Source of the DNA: Brachionus rotundiformis
Lineage: Eukaryota; Rotifera; Eurotatoria; Ploima; Brachionidae
Assembly: GCA_016802295.1 (NCBI GenBank)
Contig: JAESIW010000207.1
Coordinates: forward strand, 2,136,005-2,200,004
Length of the DNA: 64,000 bases
Direction of reading: 5' to 3'
The notes under the pieces are model-generated. The model saw nothing but the letters and a program-made list of their open reading frames with translations. It did not search any database and was not told the origin of the DNA. Numbering within the stretch: position 1 is the stretch's first letter; each line of letters begins with the position of its first letter. The translations under genes were made by a program, and so were the position numbers. Positions 10,661 through 23,054 of this stretch are shown in pieces.

Positions 10661-13186
10661 AATTTGCAGACTCTTATTTACTTACTTATACTTACCCTTT
10701 AATTAGATGAGAAAAAATCAATCAAAATTAAATTAAAAAATTAAAATTTTTATGAGATATATTTCAACCTGTTTTAATTTTTTCTATAATTATTTGCTTT
10801 TGTTTTAAAATTTTTAATATACATAAAGAAATTGCATTTTTCATGACAAACAATCTGCTTGTCTTGGGAAATGTTTGCCGTAATAATGACCATAAAGCAA
10901 ATATGAAATTTGTCTTTGTATTTTTTTAGAAAACCATGTAGACCAAAAGAATTAACTAATAAAAACTTAAATGACTGAAAAAAAATTCTCTATTACAATA
11001 GTCCAGCGTATTATCTAACTTATTTATAGATAAAAAATACAACTAAGTGAATATTGATTTTTCTTTATTTGTTTACTAGAGATGACCATAATTATAAATA
11101 AAGCGTCTCGGATAAAACCATCAATAATACCCAGAAGCCTATGCTAAATAATTTGAAACAAATTTTTATACAATTCCTGCATTTAGGGTTCAGAATCTGA
11201 TGGAAGTTGTTTTGTTTAAATGATAAAGAAATTTTTTTAAATATGTGACTTAATGATTGTTAATAACCATTAGTAATTAAATGATGGGTAAATTCTAGTT
11301 GATTTACCAAAATTAAATTTACCATAGTTTTCCAAAGAATTGTAAAAATATGCCGCAATGGTGTAGACAATTATCAAAGAAATAAAAAGGTGGTTGTGGT
11401 TCTTTAATTTGGTTTTATTCAAATAATAAAAAATGACTTTAGTCATAGATTAAAAATATTCGCTGGCAAATTTTAATTTCAGCTTAATCATTTTTTAATG
11501 AGTAAAACTTAATATTTTTCAGATTTTTCATTAATTAACAATGACATTTTTTCTAATATATTTAATTAGATTTATTTTAAATTTATCTATATTATGAATA
11601 CAAAATTTAGAAATTAAAAATTTTAGTTATGTGAAATAATAAAATAGCATATTATAAAAAGTTTCAAGCTATTAAAGCATTAAAAAAAAATTATTTTCAT
11701 ATGAATAACTAAATTTAGAAAAAAAACACTAATATATTTTTCCAAATTTTTTCCAATTTTGATGGTTTTCAATCACCAAAAGCTTTTTAAATAAATTCAA
11801 TGTTGCAGCTTGTTTTCTTAATACCATTCTTTATATTAGAAGTTTATTTTTTTAAATTAGACTTTTCAACCGTCATTTATTATAATTCATTAAAATCTAA
11901 TTATCAAATATAAAAATATTTTAGATTAATTTTTTTCAAAATAACTTCTAAGATTTTTTAAATGGTTTATTTGTTTGAATTTTATTTGATTCATAATGAG
12001 CTAGTTAAAAATTTTACCTTCATTGTTAAAGGTTTCGTGTAAATTCTATTTATAAAATTTAAAAATTTTTATTTATAAAAAATGAAATTATAAGTTGATA
12101 GCCTTCAAAAATTCTAAGCAATCTTTTATTTGAAAAAATATCAAAATTAAAACTTTTAATGATTCTATTTTTTTTTCTAAGCAAGATTTTATTTTAATAT
12201 TTGAATAGAATAAAAAGTTCAATTTAATTTAAAAAAAGTCATTTATTTAAAATTCAAATAATTTATCAAAAATTAGTTTCACTTTTTTATACAATAATTT
12301 ACCTGCTAAATGAGAGTTTTATGGAAAAAATTTAAAAATTGACATAAATAATAAATTTTCACCTATGAAAAATAAAATCCTGAGTTAATTTATTAAGGTT
12401 TATTTTTTGGTACGGCCAATTTCTGAACCAATCATCTCTATATTTAGGTTCCTTGATTTCTTAATCGCAAAGGTATTCACCATTTTTGAAGATTTTGTTT
12501 GGCAAACAATTTTCGAATTTTGAACTTATGTTTTTATAGATTAATGTTTTATTTGTGTTTAGCAATTTTATTTTAAATTAAAATATATTTTAAAAATTTA
12601 TTTACAAAAATGTCTTCGTTTAGGAGCTTAAAAACTTTAAAAATTCTAAAAAAAAAAATTTAAAATCTAAAAATAAAATAGTCATATTCTAAAAATTCAT
12701 ACTAATATTTGCATAATCTTTCAAAATAGAATGTGAACAATTAAATAATTTAAATTATACTTGATAATTTTATAATATCTCGAAACGCAATAAAGATAAG
12801 ATTTATTGAAATTGAGTATAGTTTTTTATGAAAAACATTTAACAACAAGTGCCCTATTGAACATTTAATATTTATCCTTTTAATAAAAGATTCTAATTGA
12901 TAATAACTTTCCAAATTAGAAATAATTTTATGAATCTTTTGCCAAATTTAGCAGAAGTAAACTATTCAGATAGCTTAACAAAATTAAAAATTTTGGCATG
13001 ATGGATATAAAGTGAGCTTAAACACATCTGTATTTTAGATAAAATCTTAAAAAGATGAGCAAAGATTGCGTCTATAGACTTTATATGTAATAAATAATTA
13101 ATTGTTTAAGCCGAATGCTAGTTAACAGCGTAATGAGAAATATTTTAAAATAAATTATTTAATTAATTAGTCTATTAACTCGAGGC

Positions 13187-13725
13187 TCAATATTTTTCTA
13201 AACGCAATAATTAATTGTGAATTAAATTATGAATTTTTGATGAATATGACTAGGCCTTGGAAAAAAATCTACCTTCAAAGCTTATTTTGCCATCACCGTC
13301 CAAATCAAGCTCTTTAAGTATCACGTTCAAATTTTTATCATTTATATTTTCGCCAATATTTTTCAGCGCACTTTCCAACTCTTGACGTGATATCTTGCCA
13401 GTCCCGTCCAAATCAAACACTTTAAAAGCGGCTTTGAGCTCTTCCATCTCGCCATCGCTCTTCTCCTCGGTCATCAGCTTCAAAAATTCATTGAACTCAA
13501 TGCCATTTTTGGACGATGGCAGGTCACTTAAATTTTTGTTTATTTTGGCAAACACTTTGTTAACTTCACATGATGTTATCACACCATCTTTATTATTGTC
13601 GAACATGGAGAAAAGCTCTTGGTATTCTTTTAGCTTAGATTCATTCAAACTCTTTGAAGAGTCCTTAATTTTGCTTGGATTTATTATCGAAATATTAAAT
13701 ATAATTAAATAATTCAATTTACCAT
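13187..13725 (-). CDS. Calmodulin/troponin C-like EF-hand protein
   Basis: Minus strand, three exons proposed: 13725-13723 (the ATG alone), 13663-13273 and 13197-13187, giving 134 aa. Intron 1 (59 nt) joins Met directly to DSSKSLNESKLKEYQELF. Three full EF-hand loops are visible: DNNKDGVITSCE, DLDGTGKISRQE and DLDGDGKISFE-E. The second of four hands is degenerate. The last loop supports intron 2: unspliced reading (stop at 13250) puts Gly at the essential position 12, while splicing restores Glu. It is shorter at the C terminus than calmodulin, ending right after loop 4. Likely a cytosolic calcium sensor; the exact subfamily is not clear. The next gene, also EF-hand, is about 250 bp away on the same strand. 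Confidence 0.75.
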
Positions 13726-13971
13726 TGTTTGATTTTTGCTAATTTGCCAACAAAAATGATTTTTTTCTACAAGACAAATTTTATACTAAATTCTAGTCAT
13801 GCTTCAAGAATTAAATAATTTATTTTTAAAAGAAAAGAAATAATGAGAAAAAATATATAAAATCTTGTTCTTTTATTAACAGCTAAACAACCTAAAAAAA
13901 ATAATAATAATTTAAAACAACTAATAAAAAAAAATGTAAATTTTAAATGCTTTCGTTGAGAATTTCGAAAC

Positions 13972-14621
13972 TCATAGCTGTTCTGTTTGATCTAAATTTT
14001 TTTCTTGTTGATTAAGATCAAAATGATACACACTTTCTAATAAACAATTAAAATCTTCTTTGCCAAGTACCATCTTATCGCCACATTTAACATTGTAAAT
14101 ACTTGACTCATCGATTAATTTCTGAATAGCTCCTTCACTTATTTTCTCATTTACTTTGCAAAGAGCGCGGCTCAGAGAGCTACTAGTGATGTTGCCAGAT
14201 GAGTCTGCGAGCAATTCGAAAGCCGAGTTGGAGCTGGAGACTAGTTCGGCACGGTTTGATTGGTCAAGACCGAAAGCGCTGGACGCACCTCTGGCCAGAA
14301 TGGACACAAATTCGGGAAAGTCGATTAGCTTGTCGTCTGTGGTGTCTCCTTCCATTATCATGTCATGTGCCTCGACTGCTGTTGGATACATATTTATTGA
14401 CTTCATGACCACAGTGAGCTCTTTGGCACTCAATGCTCCATTATAGTCTTTGTCAAACAGAGTAAAGGTCTCAAAAAGCTCGTCTATTTGGTCCAAAGAT
14501 AGACCATCGTCTTCAAACATATCTTCTAATATTCTTTCTTCGTTATCACTCTAAAATGTGACAAAAATTTAAAATAATAAAAACTAGCCTAAAACAGATA
14601 AAAATCTACCTCATAGGACAT
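13972..14621 (-). CDS. Divergent EF-hand calcium-binding protein
   Basis: Two exons on the minus strand, 14621-14610 (four codons) and 14550-13972, joined by a 59-nt intron to give 196 aa. The protein begins MSYESDNEERILEDMFEDDG. The first EF-hand loop, DKDYNGALSAKE, is complete and is followed by a calmodulin-like LTVVMKS helix. The second hand is irregular (EGDTTDDKLIDFPE, with a two-residue insertion-like spacing but the terminal DFPEF pattern). Hands three and four have lost most ligands. It is about 45 residues longer than calmodulin. It could be a calmodulin-like or troponin C-like protein; only hand 1 clearly binds calcium. It is adjacent to another EF-hand gene on the same strand, perhaps an old tandem duplication, though similarity between the two is low. 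Confidence 0.75.
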
Positions 14622-15117
14622 TTTTTTAATTTTCTTCTTTTGCTCTCTTAATAAAAAATGTAACCTAATTTTTTCAGCTAAATAAATTTGAATAAATCTC
14701 AAAAGTATGTTATTTATAAAGAATAATTTTAATTTTAATAAATATGTGATGAATATTAAAATTTATTTTGATTTTTGGCAAGATTTAGTTGCATAATTTT
14801 ATATTTTTTTTTCAAAAAAGGTCAGCCTATAAGGGTCTTGGTTAATTGGATTGTTTATTTTGTTAGTGCCTAATGAATCAAAATTTATTGGGCGTAGCGG
14901 CGGTGTTCACTCGCCATCCAAATGTAAACAATTTATTTTATTATTAAGTATATTTAATTGGGTTAAAAATAATGTTAGTCTTGATAAATATTGATAAAAA
15001 ATTTGGAACATATGACGCTAAGTAAAGATTTATTGTTCTATAAAATGAATTTCAATTCAGTGATAAATATCATATGATACCCCAGCAAGTTTTGATTATA
15101 CCCAAAGGTTTCTCATT

Positions 15118-15170
15118 AAGCCTAGCAACTAAATATTGATTAAGAGTATCAATATTTAGTTGCTAGGCTT
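15118..15170. repeat. Perfect 23-bp inverted repeat (hairpin)
   Basis: The left arm 15118-15140 and right arm 15148-15170 are exact reverse complements over 23 bp, separated by the 7-nt loop TAAGAGT. It ends directly before a T-rich run. Candidates are a small-RNA precursor, a terminal remnant of a fold-back element, or a cruciform site. Confidence 0.7.
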
Positions 15171-15365
15171 TTATTTATATTTTTTATCTTTATTTAATTT
15201 TGAAATCGAAAAGAAAAGATAATAAACACAAATGTAATAATCTAAATGATGATAATGATTCAAACTTTTGAAATTTTATAATAATAATAATATCAGCTAC
15301 AACAGGCATTAGTCTGTAGAACAAGACTAAGAGTCTCACGATGGTAGCACAAAACCAAAGATAAA

Positions 15366-15560
15366 AAAACTAAAAAGAATAAGATTTGTTTAATTGTAGT
15401 TGATTTGACGCTAAAAAATCATCCAGTTTATTTTCAAAACTGTCTTTTGATGTTGCTGCCAAAACTTCAGGTGATAATCTATTCCAGTTAACAACTACTC
15501 TATTTTAAATGAAATGCTGCCTATGACTTAGAACCACTTTGTAAATATAAAAACTCTAAA
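15366..15560 (-). mobile_element. Degenerate LINE 3' end (CR1/Jockey-like)
   Basis: One minus-strand frame reads HRQHFI-stop-NRVVVNWNRLSPEVLAA, then SKDSFENKLDDFL, with a single stop codon. This is the standard C-terminal tail of CR1/Jockey-type LINE polyproteins (FF.NRVV..WN.LP..V..A.S...FK..LD.F). No RT core remains here. Confidence 0.65.
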
Positions 15561-15807
15561 TTTGTCATGTATTTTTCTTCTAAATTTTAACTAGTTAAAG
15601 AATTTTAAAAAATGAGCGTTTTTTTATTTTGAATTTTATCGTTTAAGTTGTCTATTAAAAAAAATTTTAAAAGATAGAATAGAATAATATTTTTCCTCTA
15701 AATGAATGACATCCTTTCAAACGCTTAATTTTTACATCGATCTGATTACCATGACTCTTAAACTGAAATAATTTGAAATGACAGATCTGGCAAATATGGT
15801 CAATGTG

Positions 15808-15842
15808 AAAAAACCTCCCCTACAAACTCTTGGAGGTTTTTT
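15808..15842. repeat. Short inverted repeat
   Basis: AAAAAACCTCC at 15808-15818 pairs exactly with GGAGGTTTTTT at 15832-15842 across a 13-nt spacer. It may belong to the tail of the nearby LINE relic or be unrelated. Confidence 0.4.
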
Positions 15843-18823
15843 TTATTTCTGGTATTAACAATATCGTGACTTGCACCATTTAAGACTTTTCCAGCGCCCA
15901 ATATACAATACTGATATTTGTGTTCGGTTGACATAAAATTTGATATATTTCCGATCTAATTTTAAATTTAATTAAACTAAGGATTATTAATAATGAGAAA
16001 AATTTTTTAAATAACTTTCTTAAAGAATAACAAGCATTTAGAACAAATAAATTAATAATTAATTAGCTTTTTTTAAATTAATTTATTAAAACATATAAAA
16101 TGAATGATAAAATAAAATAGTAATCAAGGGTCATTTTTCAATTCAAAAATTAATCAATTAGCGAACTTGAGAAAATGATTTTAATATTTAAGAATTAAAA
16201 ATCGAATGTTTATTGTAATTTCTAATTTATGATTTTAACAAGATTGTGAATTAATAATAAATTACCATATTTTTAATACAGTGTTGTTGTTAGTACAATT
16301 TATGGATATTTATTTTGTCTCTTGATGAAAAATTATTAATTTAAATAATTATTAAATTAAGGCGATATAAAATCAAGCATTTTAATTTAGATCTCTCGAT
16401 GCATTATTTTAGATTTTATTTAATTAAATTTTGCATAAATCGATCTAATTGCAACGTTAATTAAAACATATTGAAAAAAGATTTCAGTTTTTAAATAAAA
16501 ATATGATAAATTAAAGTTTAATATTGATTATATATTTTTAATTTTAGATAATGCAAGAAAAACATTTAGCTTTAAAATTTTAAAATTTTTTCCAAAAAGT
16601 CGGATAATTTTTATTTAAATTTGGAAAATAGATAAAAATTTTGTAGCATAAAAGTAGACTAATTTAGTTGTATAGATAATTAGCTTGAAAGCTATCTTGT
16701 ACAAACACCCTTAGAGACTGAAACAATAAGTAAATTGAATTTAAACTTCTGGTTCCGTGATTCGCTTAGTTTAATCATAATTGTCGAGTAAGAGCTCTCA
16801 CTCTCATCAGCTAATTCATCTATTCCCTAAAACCATAAAGATAATTGCCTTGCATGTGTTTAAATAATTATAAAATTATCTAAGTTGTTATTAAAACATT
16901 GGCAAACGATATAAACAAATGGATTTATATCGATTGGTATTCAATTTCAGCTTTTATTTGCTCAGCAATAAAAACCACACGGTCTAAGTACTCTATGCAA
17001 AAGATATTCTTATCTTAAAGACCCAGTGTTGATCAGGTTTTAACAATACATTCAATTAAATCTATTAAGTTATTTATCAAGTAATAATTCTTTTACTTAA
17101 AAAAAAAACAACATAAGAACCTGATAAAAAGCCTAATTTAAATTCTCTCCTAAAATATGATCAGTAGAAAATGATTTAAATAGCATAAGCTCGTTATGTT
17201 ATTTTTATTATTTATTTAGTGTATATATTTTTGGCGGTGGCGGTGTTGGTGTTGGTTAGGAAAATAAAATATCTAATAATTCCTAAAATCGATTAAATTT
17301 GGTTATTTAATTATTCATGGAAAAATTTTGATATAAATTTTGTTGAAGGTTTTTAAGCTTTATGTGGAAAAAGTCATCACTTTGAAGAGCTCTTATAATT
17401 TTAAAAAAAGTTCGCCCAGATAAAAGAAAATATTTCAAATGATTAATGAAAATGCAAATTAATTCATTTTTAAAAGTACTTAGGCTTTGGCATTACAAAA
17501 AAAAATTTGTATTATCAATCATATTAGACTAAGGATTCATTATTTAATATGATTTTAGAGATTTGAGGAGGTAAAAGAAATAATTCTAAATTTGTCTTGG
17601 TAAATTTTACTTTTTTTCCTAATTGAGTGGAATAATGTGTTCATTTCCAATTGAGCAAATTCTAGGCTTATTAAATTAATTTCATAAAAGCCTGGAGTTA
17701 TGCCGAAAGGCAATTAATTGTCTGATTTTAGGAAAAAAATTAATTAAAAGTATTACTGTCGAGAAGAACGATACCAATTTTTAAAAATTTAGATGGTATA
17801 AAATAGATAAATAAAATTAAAGATTGCATAGTTATTCGAGTGGAAAAATGATATACTAAAATTAATTTTTTAATCATAAAGAATAATCAGCTATCATAAA
17901 ATAATTTAAATTAAACTTAAAATTAATAGAATTTGAATTTAATTTTTACATAAAAAAAGACTTAAGATTAATTATTTCATGCAAGCAAAAAGCTTAACGA
18001 CATGATATTTTTCTCTGTAAACATTTCTTTTGTTTAATTAATACAGTTATTTAAACCATACATTTGGAAACAAAGATTAATATCTATCTAAAATATAGAT
18101 TTAAAAATTAATATAATTATTCAAAAGCTAGTAATTTTTGTTTAGTTGATATTGATAAAATTGAAGTTAATTTTCTTTTTGCATGGTTAAAGTTAAACTG
18201 GATAAAGTGACCATAAAAAAAAAGGCCTTTTCGGACAAGAAAAAATCAATTTTAATAAGATGAAGTTTGTTAATTAGACAAACAATTTTGTATTTATATC
18301 TGATACATTACTGACTATATACTTTGATAAAAATGTTACTAAAATTAGTTGTATAATTTAAATTAATTTTGATAAATTTCACTTGAGGTTAAACAAGAGA
18401 AATTATTAACAGATAATCGAGTTAAATTTGTTGTAAAAATCTGTATTCTATTCCCGGTTAGTGTGACATTTCTCAAAGGTATTAAAAATAGCAGCAATTT
18501 ATTTTATTTTCTATTATCAATTAATAAAAAAACAGTTTTTCAATTTTATTTGCATAAAAATTTATTTATTTCTTAAAGATTTTTCCTCAATTTAGCCGAA
18601 ATAACTTTTTTTTTATAAGCAAAAAATCTTTTCTTATTTCTCATTTTATTATTTGAATACTAAAAATTTTGTATTAAGGCAATTATTCGGTTTCTTTAAT
18701 AAAAAAATCTACAAAACTAGAACAATCAGCTAAGTAAACTTTATAGAATTTTTAAATTAGTTTTTTATCAGTTTGAGCTTTGTAATAAAAAATTATTCTT
18801 AAAGCCAAGGGCTAAGCTAAAAT

Positions 18824-18887
18824 ATTCGGCCTAATGGACAACGCGTCTGACTTGGTGGTGTCAAATGATTTCAGTCCTGGCAGACTC
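18824..18887 (+). pseudogene. tRNA-like relic, possibly tRNA-Arg derived
   Basis: GGCCTAATGGACAACGCGTC followed by TGACTT resembles the A-box and D-arm to anticodon-stem part of a tRNA-Arg (GGCCTAATGGATAAGGCGTCTGACTT in typical genes). About 30 nt downstream, TTTCAGTCCTGGCAG resembles the T arm. The anticodon stem does not pair and the acceptor stem is missing, so it is not a working tRNA. It is followed by a T run. It could be a dead tRNA or the head of a SINE. Confidence 0.35.
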
Positions 18888-20099
18888 TATTTTTTCCCAT
18901 TTTTATTTTTAGACATTCAAAATTCTCAAGTATTTCCAATCATCTAGAAATCAAAGAAAAATTTTAATTTCCTTTATTAAATTTTGTTAATAATCATCAT
19001 TGCTGTAGTAGTTTTTAATAATGCTGCTACAATTTGAATTATTGATTTTTCCAAATAGAAAGTTTGGAACAAGAAATTAAATTAGAAAATATAAATAAGA
19101 GAGAGAAGGGGGCTGGCTTTAGCTGCTTTTACATGCTAATGGTCTTGGCAAATTGATTGTGCTTAATCGTTAAGTCCATCACTTGCAGACAATAATTATC
19201 TAGTTTATGAATTTAGTTTAACTTATTTAAACAATTTTCTATTGCTACAACTCAAACAAACTATCTTCTTTTTAATTTTATAAGCATAATTTATTTCAAC
19301 TCCCAATGCTGATTCCATTTCAGATATTTTAGCGATTTTAAATTGGAAAACAAAAAATACAGAATCCAATATATATATAGTATGAAAATATAATTCATAC
19401 CATATATTAATAAATTATTGATGCTTAATTATTATTGATTCTTAAAAAAAATTTTATATTTTTTTGATGATGAAAATTATTTTTTCTAATTCTGGTTTTA
19501 TGTTATTAATTCCTTTCGATTTTGTTCCTTGTTTAAGTCAGAACACGGAAACTGACAAATATACCTTTATTAGGCCTGTTTTTGTTCTATCATGTTCGCT
19601 CTTATAAATACTTAATTATTAATTGGGATTACATTTAGCGAGTGGTTTAGTCTAGAGCAAGAAAAAATTTGGCATTGATCTCGAATTTTTTCCAAAGTAT
19701 AATTTTTCCAATTTTTCAAGCATGACTCTGAGCTGGGAAAGCGGCTAAAAGTTGACTAATGACCCATTCTTTCCCAAGAGCTAATTTTTCAAGCTTGTCC
19801 AGCAACTATTTAAACAGATAAAAATCAATAACTTATTCCAAATATTTGTCCTAAAATTGTTGCTTAGAACAGTTGGCTTAGTTTGGTCAGCTTTTTATTT
19901 TATTTATAATTTGTTTAGATAGATTTTCAGCACCCGAATCAATGGATCAATGGAACAAATAGAGTGATGAAAAACAATGATCACTTGATGCAGCGTATTT
20001 AGGATACCAAGCAAAACAGGAACTAGTTCTAGCCAAGACTTTACTTCTACAACGAAAATAAAAATAAGAAAAAAAAGATTGTTTATATTTTAGTTTAGT

Positions 20100-23054
20100 A
20101 TGGATATTCTGAGCGTGGTAACACGCTTTCCAATACTTGTTTTCGGCGTCGAGCGGCACGACGACGATTTTGCCGACCGCATCAACTACAAATACACTGT
20201 TGCTGTTTTAGTTATATTTGCTATAATTGTTACCAATAGACAATTTGGAACCAAACAAATTCATTGTTGGATACCTGCTTATTTTACAAGTATGCTTAAT
20301 TATTTTTTTTGTATGTTGATAATTAATTATTTTTTCAAATTATTCTCACCAGGCTTTTTTTTAATAAAAAAATTTAGAATTTTTTCTAGTCAGAATTAAT
20401 TTTAGGTTATTTTTTTAATTATGACATTGATTAAAATAAGTTCATGACATATCCAGCTCAATTTTTAATTAAGGTTAAAATTTGGGACATTGGACAACTT
20501 TTTGAAATGAAGAGTTTTAAATTTTTTATTAATTAGACTTGTCACCAAATGATTTGTAAACTAAATAAACAACTAATGGATTAATTTTTATTTTCTTTTA
20601 TTGGAGGAATATGACAATTTTCTGAGAAAAACTTGGGCATAATAGTTTATAAAACGAATTAAAATATTATAATTAAAAATTAGACTGAAAACTTGTTTGT
20701 AGATATATTTTTTAAAAAACTAATGAGCTTGAGCAAATATGAAGGCTAATTTTTGAATTAATTTTTCCTGACAATTCTCAAGGGTTTAGTGTAAATTAAA
20801 AGCTGAAATTTCAATTGAGTTTTTATTTATATTCTTTAATTATGATATTAACTTTATTTTTAAGTATGCTTCGTATTTTTGATCGACATACATATAAAGA
20901 TTAATATTAATTTTCTTAATAAAAAAAATTGATCAAATTAATCCCGTACATCGGAATATATTCGAGAATTTGATTAAAAAATTAATAAATTAGAAATGAA
21001 TTATAAAAATCAATTAAATAATTTTGATATAATTTAGCTTTGGATAATTTGAAAGCATTTAAAAATTTCAATCAAAAATAGAAAAGATAAAATCAATACC
21101 TGATTCATAGTTGTAAATGTGACTATCTTATCAAATAGAATTAAAATTTTATTGTTCCAAATTATTATACTTTATTATTAATTGTTTATGTCTAGAGCAG
21201 GTACTAAACTTTTAAATAAATGATCATAAGATAAAATTTTTGTTTAATTTGTATCTAAATTATGATTTTTTTTTTGAAGGAAAACAATTACTTAAGCAAA
21301 AATTATTGATAGAATATCCGCAGGAAGTCAATCATAATCTTAATTTAAGACTATCAGCTTTTAAAGCTTCCTTTGATACCAAATAAAATATATAAATGCT
21401 TATATCAAGATTGTTATGGTCAAATACTTGTTTAAATTAATCATTTCAAGAATAATCTTAATAGATAAATAATTTTTGGTTATTAAATGAATAAAAATTA
21501 TCAATTAAAAAAAAATTTAAAAAAATTTTTATAAAATTTATTTATTTATCTTTTTTTAAAGGAAATTATGAAGAATACATTAATGACATTTGTTGGGTAT
21601 CGAATACCTACTACATATCTTTGGATCAAAAACTTCCCGAAGCGGAACAAATTCGGAAAAGCTTCGAGCTTAAATATTACCAATGGGTGCCGTTCATTTT
21701 ACTGTCTCAGGCATTTTTTTTCTACATTCCACATATCGCTTGGCGGGCACTGTCACGCCGCTCGGGCATTGACATCCGTGACATTGTCGAAGCAGCATCG
21801 AACTACAAATCAGTGGACAAATACGAAAATCGCCAAAAATACATGACCTATATGCTGACCGCGGTTGACCAGTACGTCGATGACCCGCGTCGTCGCAAAG
21901 AAACTCGCCGATCGCTTTTCATCAAGCGCCTCATGTCGGTCATTTGCTGCATTAGCGGAAAATTCCTAGGCAATTATCTAATGGTGCTCTACTTGTTTAT
22001 CAAGCTGGCTTTCATTGCCAATTGTATATGCCAGCTATTTGTGCTTAATCTCCTCCTAGGCCACGAGTTCCACAAGTTCGGCTTCGAGCTTGTCGACAAA
22101 ATTATCAATGGCAAAGGCTGGGACACGGGCTCGCGCATATTTCCCAAAATAAGCATGTGCGACTTTCGGATACGGGAAGTAGGCAACCCCAAGGTGAGCC
22201 ATCGCTACACAGTACAATGCGTCTTGCCAATCAATCTATTCAATCAACAAATATTCACATTCATTTGGTTCTGGTATGGTATTGTGCTTATTGTCAACAT
22301 TTACAGTCTTTGTGTGTGGACATACCGCTTCTTGCCGTCCAAAAGACTGCGCTACATTACCAGACGAATAGAAATAATGCGCCAAGCATTGTTGTGGAAA
22401 CAGAAGAATACTCTCAATTTCGAGCAAATGCCCGATCTTGAACTGCACGAGTTTGAGAAAGACCTCATCCAACACTTTGTCCACGACTACCTAGAATCTG
22501 ATGGTCTTTTTATCCTAAGGATTCTGTCATCCAACACAAGTGACTTTGTCTGCACTGAATTGATACAAGAACTTTGGAAATACTACCGCAAGCAGCGCAA
22601 ATTCAACCGGTCCGACGAAGAAGACTTGAACGACGACGAGTCGATTGAATACAAACGAGATATCAGTGACAACTCGGCCTTCTCCAAGCCAGATGAAGAG
22701 GCAAGCAGTCCAGAGGAAGTTGAGCCCGACAATCTGCACCAATTCGACTATTTGAAGTCAAAACGAAACACAATTGCCAACATCAGCTACAAATCAGGCC
22801 CCATTAAGCCTCGGGTTATGAAGCCGAACACCTTGGGCCGAAAAACCAAGAAATTGGAGACCGGAACACCCCGCATCATTCGAACCATATCTCACGATCC
22901 AAACACTTTGTCCAATAATGACAGTTTGGAAAATGAAGAAGATTTACCTCAGCGAAAAAATGGCAAAAAATGTGACACAAATGAAGATAGTTTGAAAGAT
23001 CAGAACCAAGAGAACCACGAACAGCTATCCAGATACTTTGAAACTGAGACTTAG
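20100..23054 (+). CDS. Innexin gap-junction channel protein (innexin A)
   Basis: Exon 1 is 20100-20289 and exon 2 is 21562-23054, joined in frame across a 1272-nt GT-AG intron, giving 560 aa. Four membrane segments are evident. The innexin signature YYQWVPFIL follows TM1 and the first extracellular loop, which holds the two conserved cysteines in HCWIPA and ICWVSN. The second extracellular region carries MCDFRIR and VQCVLPINLFNQQIF, again typical. After TM4 is a long, charged, Ser/Asp/Glu-rich cytoplasmic tail of about 170 residues with many possible phosphorylation sites, longer than in most innexins. The DNA of exon 2 is clearly richer in G and C than its surroundings. Role: subunits of intercellular channels or hemichannels. 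A second innexin lies about 30 kb downstream in the same orientation. Confidence 0.95.

Larger units (their letters stand above)
8766..13186. other. 4.4-kb gene-free region downstream of the NK2 gene
   Basis: AT-rich. It contains a less AT-rich block at about 9360-9640 with a nested palindrome (9531-9560) that could be regulatory, and a dead RTE-like LINE fragment at about 10010-10660. No other gene recognised. Confidence 0.5.
14622..20099. other. 5.5-kb gene-free region upstream of innexin A
   Basis: AT-rich DNA. It contains a perfect 23-bp hairpin (15118-15170), a LINE 3'-end relic (about 15366-15560), an 11-bp inverted repeat (15808-15842) and a tRNA-like relic (about 18824-18887). A short GC-rich run with GGCGGTGGCGG is at about 17232. 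No protein-coding gene recognised. Confidence 0.5.
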
